Made by a program: the position numbers and the translations under genes
The notes under the pieces: generated by a model
What the model saw: the letters and a program-made list of their open reading frames with translations, nothing else
Told to the model about the DNA's origin: nothing
Databases searched by the model: none
Shown: positions 57,258-64,000 of the stretch, piece by piece
How the letters are laid out: each line of letters opens with the position of its first letter
Numbering within the stretch: the stretch's first letter is position 1
Assembly (NCBI RefSeq): GCF_018402495.1
Contig: NZ_JAGYIU010000003.1
Location: 124,001-188,000 of the forward strand
Direction of reading: 5' to 3'
Length of the DNA: 64,000 bases
Origin: Pseudoalteromonas sp.
GTDB taxonomy: Bacteria > Pseudomonadota > Gammaproteobacteria > Enterobacterales > Alteromonadaceae

Positions 57258-57260
57258 GTT

Positions 57261-57422
57261 ATGTTTAATCACGCAAAATCAGTTGGTTGCATCTTTTCTT
57301 TGCTCCATCGGCTTGTTGGTTTTGTGCTTGTCGGCAAGTTGGCTTCGTTTGGCGCTGTTTTCCGGACATTTATTCTTTGGCGCTGGAAATTCAGAGTGTT
57401 GCCTCAGTCAATTTTTGAGTAA
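57261..57422 (+). CDS. Small basic cassette ORF, unknown (cassette 7)
   Basis: The 53-residue frame (MFNHAKSVGCIFSLLHRL...) starts on the crossover GTTATG and is rich in hydrophobic and basic residues. Similar short hydrophobic ORFs are common in Vibrio integron cassettes. It may be translated by coupling with the short frame that comes from the MITE-like element. I know no function. Confidence 0.4.
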   Translation: MFNHAKSVGCIFSLLHRLVGFVLVGKLASFGAVFRTFILWRWKFRVLPQSIFE

Positions 57423-57513
57423 GCGCGAGGTAGGTGCGGCTGGCTCAATCAGTATTTTGACCACAAGTTTTTGGGTTTGAGTTGCCAAAATTCGAAGTCT
57501 GTTTTTCAAATCT

Positions 57514-57708
57514 ATGAGTCATTTCAGTTTTTTAGGTCTTGGCTTTTGTTTGCGAGTCAACGCCGAGTTAATCTTGGTTTTGGTAAAACGTAAGCCCTTG
57601 AAGCTTAAACAAAACTACAGGGGTCACCCATTAGAAAGTTCCGGTCAAGCAGGCAGCTGTGTTTTCTTGATCTTTTTATTCAAAAAACCAAGTGTTGTTA
57701 CTTTTTAA
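57514..57708 (+). CDS. Small hypothetical ORF of cassette 7
   Basis: The 64-residue frame (MSHFSFLGLGFCLRVNAELI...) has no recognised domain and no strong ribosome site (tcaaatct before ATG). It lies in a low-complexity, G/T-rich stretch and may not be a gene. Reported for completeness. Confidence 0.25.
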   Translation: MSHFSFLGLGFCLRVNAELILVLVKRKPLKLKQNYRGHPLESSGQAGSCVFLIFLFKKPSVVTF

Positions 57709-58064
57709 ACTCACTTTAAATATGACTACGCACCCAGTAATGACGTCGATTGGTGTGAATATGCACCAGTCACCCATGTGAATTTAGGCAGTTTAATTAA
57801 GCATCATGGATGATTAATTAAGGCCCTTGGCTTTCGCCTCAGTCATCGTTTAGTACCAATGTCAGTCCAGTTTCTGGCTGTGTTTACACACTGCGCTGTA
57901 ACAATTCTGTGGTTTATGTTTGAACATAACCACCCCTTTTGGCTCAAACATTGGGCATATCCAGTATTTAAAATATGAGCGGTTAACGTGCAGGCTCAAT
58001 CAAATCTAATGGTTTTACCAACCCCATTATTAGCTCAACACGTTAACCTAATTTTTTATAGTCG
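57709..58064. other. Noncoding stretch downstream of the IS110-type transposase
   Basis: About 350 bases without a supported gene, on the 3' side of the minus-strand transposase. It holds an inverted pair ggttaacgtg (57982-57991) and cacgttaacc at about 58039-58048, and the repeats gactac and gtcacccatg. IS110 elements of the IS1111 group carry a guide (bridge) RNA between the transposase and the end of the element, so this is the place to look for one. No boundary of the element could be fixed. Confidence 0.35.
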
Positions 58065-59100
58065 CTAAGTAAACGCCTTGTGTTCATCAAATGGGACATT
58101 ATCTTTAAGCACGTGATAACAGGCTCTTGCGAGCTTATGCGTAACCGTTTTAATTGCGATAACGTGGTTCGTTTTAGCCAGTTTTCGTTGATAATATTTT
58201 TTAATTGTTGGGTTATACCGAATGGCAAAGTTAGCGGCCTCAGTAAACGCCCACGCTAAGTAACGATTACCATTCTTTTGATTAGTAGCGCCTTTCTTCT
58301 TCCCATTGCTGTATTTTGCACCTTTAACGCAGCGACAATATGAGGAGAAATTACCTGGACTATCAAAACGTTTAATAGTGCCTGTCTCTAACATAATGGT
58401 CAGTGCTAACGTATTCCCAATCCCATCGATACTAGTTAGGTTTATAAACTCAGGGAGAGCGATGTTTGTTGTAAAATAGCGCTCTCTATTGCATTAATTT
58501 GCTGTTGGGCACAACGTATTAATGAGAGGTTAGAAATGACCGACAGTGCTGTATTCATTGAGCTAAAGTCTGCGTGTACCTGCTCAGTATCAACCCCTTT
58601 TCTGATAGCGGCCATTTGTTTTATTTTGTTGCTACTGAGTTTGTAGCCAAGGTGTCGCATGTAACAGCTTTGCACTGATAATAGGTTTTTAGTGGATTGT
58701 TGAACAATGTCCATTCGTTTACGCATTAAGTCGCGAACAGCTCTGAGTTCACGAGGATAAATGTAGCCCTCAGGCAGGATGTCTAGACGTAACATTTCAG
58801 CCAACCAGCGTGCATCACTGTGGTCGTCTGCATATTTTAAGCCTGAATATTGTTGAATTGCAGCGGGGTTCGCTAAGTGAAGTTTAAATTCTGCATCCAT
58901 TAAAGCGTCGACTAACCAGTACCAATTAAATGTTGATTCGACAACAAGCCCTTTTAAGTTGTCTTTATAAGGACTTAAAAAGATAAAATGACAGACATGT
59001 CATTATTTAAACGCTTAACGGTAAGTGTTTCACCCTGTTCATTAATGATAGCAATAACACAATTATTTGAATGCAAGTCAATTCCACCATATAGTTTCAT
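58065..59100 (-). pseudogene. IS110-family transposase, two frameshifts
   Basis: Three frames join to one protein of about 345 residues: MKLYGGIDLHSNNCVIAII at the start, then DARWLAEMLRLDILPEGYIYPRELR, then LTSIDGIGNTLALTIMLETGTIKRFDSPG and GNRYLAWAFTEAANFAIRYNP. The pattern is DEDD followed by the transposase_20 domain. A missing T in a T run near 58976 and a missing C in ccc near 58453 explain both breaks. Such enzymes direct insertion with a guide RNA. The RBS-blocking hairpin at the start is intact. A sequencing error is possible for both frameshifts. Confidence 0.8.
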
Positions 59101-59104
59101 ACTA

Positions 59105-59166
59105 AGCTCCTCGAGATACAGTTTATGTTTTGGTTAACACAACTGTATCGAAAAACTCGAGGAGCT
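59105..59166 (-). promoter_or_regulatory. Hairpin that hides the IS110 transposase ribosome site
   Basis: On the minus strand the leader of the transposase forms a stem of two parts, AGCTCCTCGAG with CTCGAGGAGCT and ATACAGTT with AACTGTAT, with a one-sided bulge cgaaaaa. The second arm contains GAGGAG, the ribosome site of the ATG at 59100. Pairing would block translation when transcripts read in from outside the element. Confidence 0.7.
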
Positions 59167-59343
59167 TTCTATATGATTATCAAATCTTGACTTCAGACAT
59201 CAAAGGTCTAGATCTATAATTTACTAATCATTAAGTGAAGAACGTTGTTTAGGCCACTGCGAATAAAATATTAGAGTGCGTCCTATCATGTACTGAATCG
59301 TGGAACAGGGCGTGAGAATAACCTTTTTCTATTTAGGACTTTC

Positions 59344-59409
59344 GATGAGCCGACCTTTACGACTTCAGTTTGCGGGTGCCATTGTTCAAATTATGCACGT
59401 TACGTTCTG
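59344..59409 (+). pseudogene. Fragment of an IS200-like (Y1/RAYT) transposase start
   Basis: The 21 codons encode MSRPLRLQFAGAIVQIMHVT, which matches the conserved start of REP-associated Y1 transposases (MSRPLRxExxGALYH). The frame stops after 21 residues and the rest of the gene is missing. It is a remnant only. The 59169-59343 interval before it has no feature that I could name. Confidence 0.6.
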
Positions 59410-59445
59410 ATCCTGTTACTTTCTTTTGTAATTAGAGCAAAAAAT

Positions 59446-59699
59446 AGGACAGGCACATTTTTTTGTTGCCCAAAGGGTTTATGCGCATTCGCCACTATGG
59501 ATTTTTAGCCAATGCATGTCGCAAGCGAAAGTTAGGGTTAATAAAGGCTCAAGCACCAGCAACCTCATTCAAAGCGGTGAAGCCGAAGGTAGAGCAGGAA
59601 CGATTAATACCCCATTGGCCTTGCCAGTCATGCAAGGCGGGCACCTTACGGTTTATCGGAGTGATAACCTCAGATATTGCGACGAAAGAAATAGTTTGA
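59446..59699 (+). pseudogene. IS91-family transposase C-terminal remnant
   Basis: The frame LLPKGFMRIRHYGFLANACR followed by HWPCQSCKAGTLRF is the end of IS91/Y2-type transposases, with a CxxC near the tail. The catalytic part is absent upstream, so the gene is a remnant. The next 290 bases up to the hairpin at 59985-60013 probably belong to the same element. Confidence 0.65.
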
Positions 59700-59984
59700 A
59701 CGAGTTAGCAGCCTTACTTACTGCATTAAATCAATGAGTTAATCTGCTTAACTGCTCAGGCTAATAGCGGCTGTGCGTGAGAAAAAGATCCTTGCTTAAC
59801 GGTTAAACATTAGGTTTAATAGGCACATAATAAGCGCTTAGTACCGTAGGGATAGCTTAGATACGATAGGCACGCCAATTAAATTGGCTAGATATCGCTT
59901 AGGCCATAAAAAGCAAATATCCATAGCATAAAGGACACCAACTCTGACACACCGAGCAGGTAGCGCCTCAGTCCAACAAGCGAT

Positions 59985-60013
59985 TATGCAGCACAAACTC
60001 CGTGTTGCATAAA
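59985..60013. repeat. Terminal hairpin, likely the end of the IS91-type element
   Basis: TTATGCAGCAC and GTGTTGCATAA pair with one mismatch around AAACTCC. Such hairpins with TTATGCAGCAC stand at the origin end of IS91-family elements. The region 59700-60064 otherwise holds no gene. Confidence 0.55.
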
Positions 60014-60064
60014 TACTAAAATGTTAGCTATTACGGTCAAGTTGAGACTTAGAGTAGGAAATAT

Positions 60065-61420
60065 ATGCAACAAGTTATTGATGTCGCTGTGCGTCAAATT
60101 ATTGAAATAATTGACTCAAAAGAGAATAGTAAGGATGTTGCATGGCAATTCATCCTTGAAGAGCTTGATGCTGCTCAGCATGGAAACGATTTTGTGGTTG
60201 ATCGGATACAAAGGTTCTATATTAATAAGTCCGAATATGTAGGTGCTCTTGAAAACAGCTGGGAAGATGTAGATGGACCTTTAGGTCCCCAACAATACTT
60301 ACTCGGTGTAACCGCTTTAATTGCTGAAAAGACAGACAGCGACACAGCTGCAATGGTGAGAATTACGATTGTTGAGTATGTTTTGAAGCACTATCAATTC
60401 GGTCGTTACTATCTAAGCTCGGATTATAAAATAGCTAAAAAACCTTTGGCACTGTTTGATATCGTCGCTAAACGTGAAGTTTTAAACCTTAACTTTAAGC
60501 ATATACTTGCGGATGAATATGCTCCGGTTAGAGAGGTAATTAATCGTTGGGCGAGTGGTTTTGAAGATCGAGATAACAAGTTCAATCATCAATTTCAAGA
60601 AACCTTTAATTCTTCCTTTTGGGAATTATACCTATTTCAATGCTTCAAAGATTTAAGAATGGAGGTCGATTTTACGCAAGCAAGCCCTGACTTCACGTTG
60701 AATACCGCTCATGGCAATTTGATCAATGTAGAAGCCGTTACTGCTAATCATGCTCAAAATTCGTCTCCGGAATGGGATAATAATGGAAAAAATTTGCTGG
60801 AGGATAAGGAGTTCCTAAATTTCTCGTGTGTACGGTTATTGAATGCAATTGAGAGTAAAAGTAAAAAATACTACAAGACCTATGAGAAGTACGATCATGT
60901 TAGGAACAATCCCTATGTAATTGCGGTAGCACCATATGAACAACCCATGTTTTTTATCCAAAACAATGAAACTATTTTGCGTGTACTGTATGCGCAAGGC
61001 GTAGATAAGAGCGATGGGTTCTCTGATGTTGAAGTAGTTGAAGCGATCAAAAATAGTAAAATTCCACTGGAATTAGGGCTTTTTACCACGGATAAATTTA
61101 AGCATATCAGTGCTGTTATTTTTTCGACCACAGCAACTATAGGGAAAGCAATCACGCAGAGTGGTCTCAAGCGCGACATTCGTTCAAGCTGGTATCACCC
61201 TTTTAAAGGACTAGTGATGGAAGTAAAAGATAACGAGTTTCATTTTGAAACACACTTAGATGGACTTCAAATACATCATAACCCTTTTGCTGATAAGCCA
61301 TTGCCATTAGATGAATTCAAGAACTATGAAATATCTCACTATTTCTATGACCCCCAAACCAAATTGATTGATAATCAGCAAAAACCTTATACTTTAATTT
61401 CACGAAACGTATTTGGCTAA
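60065..61420 (+). CDS. Unknown protein with nuclease-like motif (cassette 8)
   Basis: I do not recognise this 451-residue protein by name. Residues around 175-225 read FNSSFWELYLFQCFKDLRM, then SPDFTLNTAHGNLINVEAVTAN. The Glu on a first helix, the PD of the loop and the V-E-A of the next strand make the PD-(D/E)XK pattern of restriction-like nucleases, though the second acid and Lys are not certain. A C-terminal part of beta strands with HFETHLDGLQIHHNPFADKP follows. Integrons often carry defence genes, so a nuclease of a defence kind is a fair guess. The ATG has AGGA eight bases upstream. Its cassette start is lost to IS remnants. Confidence 0.55.
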   Translation: MQQVIDVAVRQIIEIIDSKENSKDVAWQFILEELDAAQHGNDFVVDRIQRFYINKSEYVGALENSWEDVDGPLGPQQYLLGVTALIAEKTDSDTAAMVRITIVEYVLKHYQFGRYYLSSDYKIAKKPLALFDIVAKREVLNLNFKHILADEYAPVREVINRWASGFEDRDNKFNHQFQETFNSSFWELYLFQCFKDLRMEVDFTQASPDFTLNTAHGNLINVEAVTANHAQNSSPEWDNNGKNLLEDKEFLNFSCVRLLNAIESKSKKYYKTYEKYDHVRNNPYVIAVAPYEQPMFFIQNNETILRVLYAQGVDKSDGFSDVEVVEAIKNSKIPLELGLFTTDKFKHISAVIFSTTATIGKAITQSGLKRDIRSSWYHPFKGLVMEVKDNEFHFETHLDGLQIHHNPFADKPLPLDEFKNYEISHYFYDPQTKLIDNQQKPYTLISRNVFG

Positions 61421-61423
61421 AAC

Positions 61424-61547
61424 AGCTAACAAACAATTTAAGAGTGATTCAGCACGCTTGGCATTTTTGGTTTGGGTTGAGTTCAGTGTTTACGGCGGTC
61501 AAATTTAGTGTCGTGGCCGCGTGCTTCACACCTTAATTGGGAGTTAT
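61424..61547 (+). other. attC site of cassette 8
   Basis: R'' AGCTAAC, R' GAGTTATG (an A in place of the usual C before GTT), and long arms aatttaag and cttaatt. It closely resembles the V. parahaemolyticus repeat type. Confidence 0.8.
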
Positions 61548-61566
61548 GTGTTTTGAGGGAAGTTAA

Positions 61567-61860
61567 ATGCAACATCTTGATAAATTGCTTGAAGTAGCCA
61601 AACGAAAATCTGAATTCGACAAGAATAATTCTTGGTATTTAGGCTCATCTACTTATCTGGCTGAGATTAAAAAAGAAGTCGATGAAGTTATCGAAGAAAT
61701 CCCTAAGAATCGACTCTGTTACCTCGAAGATGAATTAGGAGATGTGCTGTGGGACTACCTAAATGCGATCCTGTCTCTCGAAAAAGAGGCAGGAGTTAAG
61801 ATGGAGTCTGTAGTCCAAAGAGCATGTCGGAAATATGAAGAACGTGTATCTGCAATCTAA
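61567..61860 (+). CDS. MazG-like nucleotide pyrophosphohydrolase, cut by a stop codon (cassette 9)
   Basis: The 97-residue protein has the MazG acid set: EIKKEVDEVIEE and YLEDELGDVLWDYLN. Such enzymes hydrolyse NTPs. After the TAA at 61858-61860 the same frame continues for 25 codons as NGISWDEVKLKQKKELEQEQ and ends exactly at the attC, as other cassette genes do. The normal codon was probably GAA. The short form keeps all catalytic residues and may still work. The ATG has GAGGGA eight bases upstream. Confidence 0.75.
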   Translation: MQHLDKLLEVAKRKSEFDKNNSWYLGSSTYLAEIKKEVDEVIEEIPKNRLCYLEDELGDVLWDYLNAILSLEKEAGVKMESVVQRACRKYEERVSAI

Positions 61861-61932
61861 AATGGTATTTCTTGGGATGAGGTCAAACTCAAGCAGAAAA
61901 AAGAGCTAGAACAAGAGCAATCATCAGCACAC

Positions 61933-62056
61933 ACATAACAAACGCCTCAAGAGGGACTGTCAACGCGTGGCGTTTCCAGTCCCATTGAGCCGCTGTGGTT
62001 ACGATTGTTGTGTTTGAGTTTAGTGTTATGCGTTGTCAGCCCCTTAGGCGGGCGTT
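61933..62056 (+). other. attC site of cassette 9 (V. cholerae-repeat type)
   Basis: R'' ACATAAC and R' GGGCGTT; the interior with acgcctcaagaggg, ccattgagccgc and ccccttaggcggg is very close to the V. cholerae repeat as I remember it. It differs at a few bases from the truncated attC at 55158-55265. The GTT at 62054-62056 is followed directly by the IS1182-like end. Confidence 0.9.
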
Positions 62057-63913
62057 GAGGCTGTAGAATTACTCTTTTTAGGAACTGATTCTACGCATTT
62101 GGCTTGATTGTTTTTTAACCTTGAATCCATTTGGTTACTGTGATCTAATAGATATTATTCACCCACGGTAAATTGTTATGGCCAACTACAAGCCTGATTT
62201 ATCCTGCCAAAATAAATTCATTCCTATCAATTTCGCTGAGCAAATTCTGCCAGGTACCTTTGAGTATGCGCTTTGTTATATTGTCGAAAATAAACTCGAC
62301 TTGTCGGGCTTTGACGCGTGGTATAACAACGATAAAACGGGTGCAGCGGCGTATCCGCCCACGGTGATGTTAAAGATTATTTTACTCGGTTATGCGCATG
62401 GGTTAATAAGTAGCCGCCGAATAGCCAAGGCCTGTGAGAACAATATTTTATTTATGAGTGTGTCGGGCGATATTCAGCCGCATTACACATCAATAGCGGG
62501 TTTCGTGGCCAAAATGCATGAACAGATTGAGCCACTATTTACGCAAGTATTGATGATATGCGACGAAGAAGGGTTGATAGGCCGTAACATGTTTGCCATT
62601 GATGGGTGCAAATTAAAGTCCAACGCAAGTAAAGAATGGAGCGGCACATTCGATGAGCTAGGGCGTAAAAAGCAAAACTAGAACGCGCGAGTAAACGTAT
62701 TATCGAACGTCACCAATCACAAGATAGCCTGAGCGAAGAGCTGATAACTCAGGACTTAAAACAAAAAGAAAAGCTCGATAAAAGTGCAGATAAAATCACC
62801 GCGTTCTTAGCAACCCACGAAGAGAAAAACAGGCAGTAAAGGCAAGCCTGTTAAAAGTAATATTACCGACCCCGATAGCGCGAAAATGACCACGTCAAAA
62901 GGCACAATCCAAGGCTACAATGGGATAGCGATAAATGACGATAAACATCAAATTATACTGCAAGCACAGGCATGGGGCTCGGTGGGTGAGCAACAAACCT
63001 TGCAGCCAGCAGTTAAGCAATTAAAGCAGCAGCTTGATAAATTGAATACCGACAAATCAACAGACGAACAAACGATTAAGTTCACCGCAGACAGTGGGTT
63101 TAATAGCGAAGCGAATCTTGAATACATGGCGAAAAGTGGCTTTGATACTTACATTGCGGATAACCAATTTAGAAAACGAAACCCGTTATTTAAAGACAGC
63201 GAAACCTACGAAACAGAGCAAGAAAAACGCCGATTAAAACGCAGTAAAGGCAAGCCTCGCTTATTTACTTCAGAGGACTTCCATTATGATGAAACGACAC
63301 AAACCTGCCGCTGTCCCGCAGGCAATGACATGTGGCGAAGTGGTATCAATGTAAAAAGCCACAACCAAAAATACACGCGATTCTGCGGTTACTTAAAAGA
63401 TTGCAAGGTATGCCCACTGCAACAGCAATGTATGCGAAAGCCACCGATAAAAACAGGGCGGCAAGTACAGTTTAAAAATGATGAATCGCGTAAACAGCTA
63501 AGCTATATCGACAAAATGAAGGCCAAAATAGACAGCCCGATGGGGCGACGGCAGTACAGCAAACGACTTGGCTGTATAGAGCCGGTGTTCGGCAATATTA
63601 CGGTAAACAAAGGCATGAACAAACTGACCTTACGAGGACAAACGAAAGTGAATGCGCAATGGCAACTGTACTGCCTTGTTCATAACATAGAAAAGCTGCA
63701 AAACAGGCTGCATTAAAAAAGGGGAGCCCTTTTAAGCCGAAATATAGCGACTTAAGCACCTGTAATTCCCTCTAAAACAGCCATTAAAACAATCGTACAT
63801 TCTCTTTTTCTATTTTAAGTAAACTAGCGATAACTGATTGAACCAAAATAGGAACTCGGCTATGGTTAATGCATCAATAAAAATAAATTAAAAACGAGTT
63901 ATTCTACAGCCTC
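62057..63913 (+). mobile_element. IS1182-like insertion sequence inserted at an attC crossover
   Basis: The 1857-base element has inverted ends GAGGCTGTAGAATTACTC and (right end, reversed) GAGGCTGTAGAATAACTC, with GTT on the left and GTT on the right, so the cassette after it starts with GTTAGCC. The GTT of the attC is thus duplicated. Its left end is the same as that of the MITE-like element at 57111. It holds one transposase with two frameshifts. Confidence 0.8.
62178..63716 (+). pseudogene. IS1182-family transposase, two frameshifts
   Basis: Joined frames give one transposase: MANYKPDLSCQNKFIPINFA and SRRIAKACENNILFMSVSGD at the start, NMFAIDGCKLKSNASKEWSG with a catalytic Asp, and IEPVFGNITVNKGMNKLTLR with the catalytic Glu near the end. 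One A is missing in an A run near 62680, and one G near 62835. Adding both restores the frame. So the gene is inactive or the reads are wrong in homopolymers. It would be the best source of activity for the MITE-like element. Confidence 0.85.
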
Positions 63914-63936
63914 GTTAGCCATACATAAGGATCTGC

Positions 63937-64000
63937 ATGAGCGTTGTAGCAAAGGTTAAAAAATCAGTCTGGAATCTTGGCGCTATTCTATTTTTTATAT
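63937..64000 (+). CDS. Start of the next cassette gene (cassette 10), runs off the window
   Basis: Right of the IS1182-like element the crossover continues as GTTAGCC, and the ATG at 63937 has AAGGAT upstream. The 21 visible codons (MSVVAKVKKSVWNLGAILFF) have a basic start and a membrane helix. No family can be given. It shows that the array goes on. Confidence 0.5.
   Translation, partial: MSVVAKVKKSVWNLGAILFFI

Noticed and set aside
59516-59737. 73-residue frame overlapping the IS91 remnant
   Set aside because: The other frame of the same DNA matches the IS91 transposase tail, so this one is a shadow.

Overview
The window looks like a chromosomal stretch of a marine gammaproteobacterium, most likely Pseudoalteromonas. 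This is an inference from the AT-rich DNA, the Oar-like TonB-dependent receptors, the dnaKJ, pqiABC, dctBD and fadE neighbourhoods, and an Alteromonadales-type short inverted-repeat element between dnaK and dnaJ. No species claim can be made from sequence reading alone.

Bases 1-50400 are mostly ordinary core genome. In order they hold: a MarR-type regulator tail; two tandem Oar-like TonB-dependent receptors, the second directly downstream of an S1/P1-type nuclease; a PhnD-like binding protein coupled to an unknown membrane protein; a UshA-type 5'-nucleotidase; a cyclophilin with a GlyGly-CTERM-like tail; a MAPEG protein; an M16 peptidase; an NhaC-type antiporter broken by a one-base contraction; pqiABC; a periplasmic binding protein; a thioesterase; dnaK and dnaJ; ybaK; a CheY-like protein; a DctB/DctD two-component system next to a porin and a DASS dicarboxylate transporter carrying a sigma-54 promoter and a palindromic upstream site; a coniferyl-aldehyde dehydrogenase; Sel1, DUF6279 and GGDEF proteins; a LysR regulator divergent from a three-gene RND efflux operon; a quinone oxidoreductase; and fadE with a FadR-like operator.

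From about 50480 to the right edge lies a mobile chromosomal integron. The integrase gene (minus strand) carries a perfect LexA box, so it is expected to be SOS-controlled. The attI region has two 15-base direct repeats. Cassettes then run rightward: (1) a 515-base cassette with a small unknown protein; (2) a DUF4062-type protein with higher GC; (3) an exact second copy of cassette 1; (4) a VOC/bleomycin-resistance-like protein; (5) an unknown protein with a possible PD-(D/E)XK core; then an IS3-family element that has removed the end of cassette 5's attC and the start of the next cassette gene; (6) that headless gene; a MITE-like element; (7) small ORFs; a decayed IS110-family element and IS91 and IS200-like fragments; (8) a 451-residue protein with a nuclease-like motif; (9) a MazG-like protein with a premature stop; an IS1182-like element; and (10) a cassette running off the window. 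The attC sites are of several kinds, including ones that look like the V. cholerae and V. parahaemolyticus repeats, which suggests cassette exchange with vibrios.

The strongest unusual signal is that the MITE-like element and the IS1182-like element share terminal repeats and each sits exactly at the GTT crossover triplet of an attC, with GTT on both sides. This suggests a transposon lineage that homes to integron recombination sites. A second, cautionary signal is that every broken long gene here (NhaC, the IS110 and IS1182 transposases) is explained by one-base contractions in short homopolymers, which could be sequencing error.
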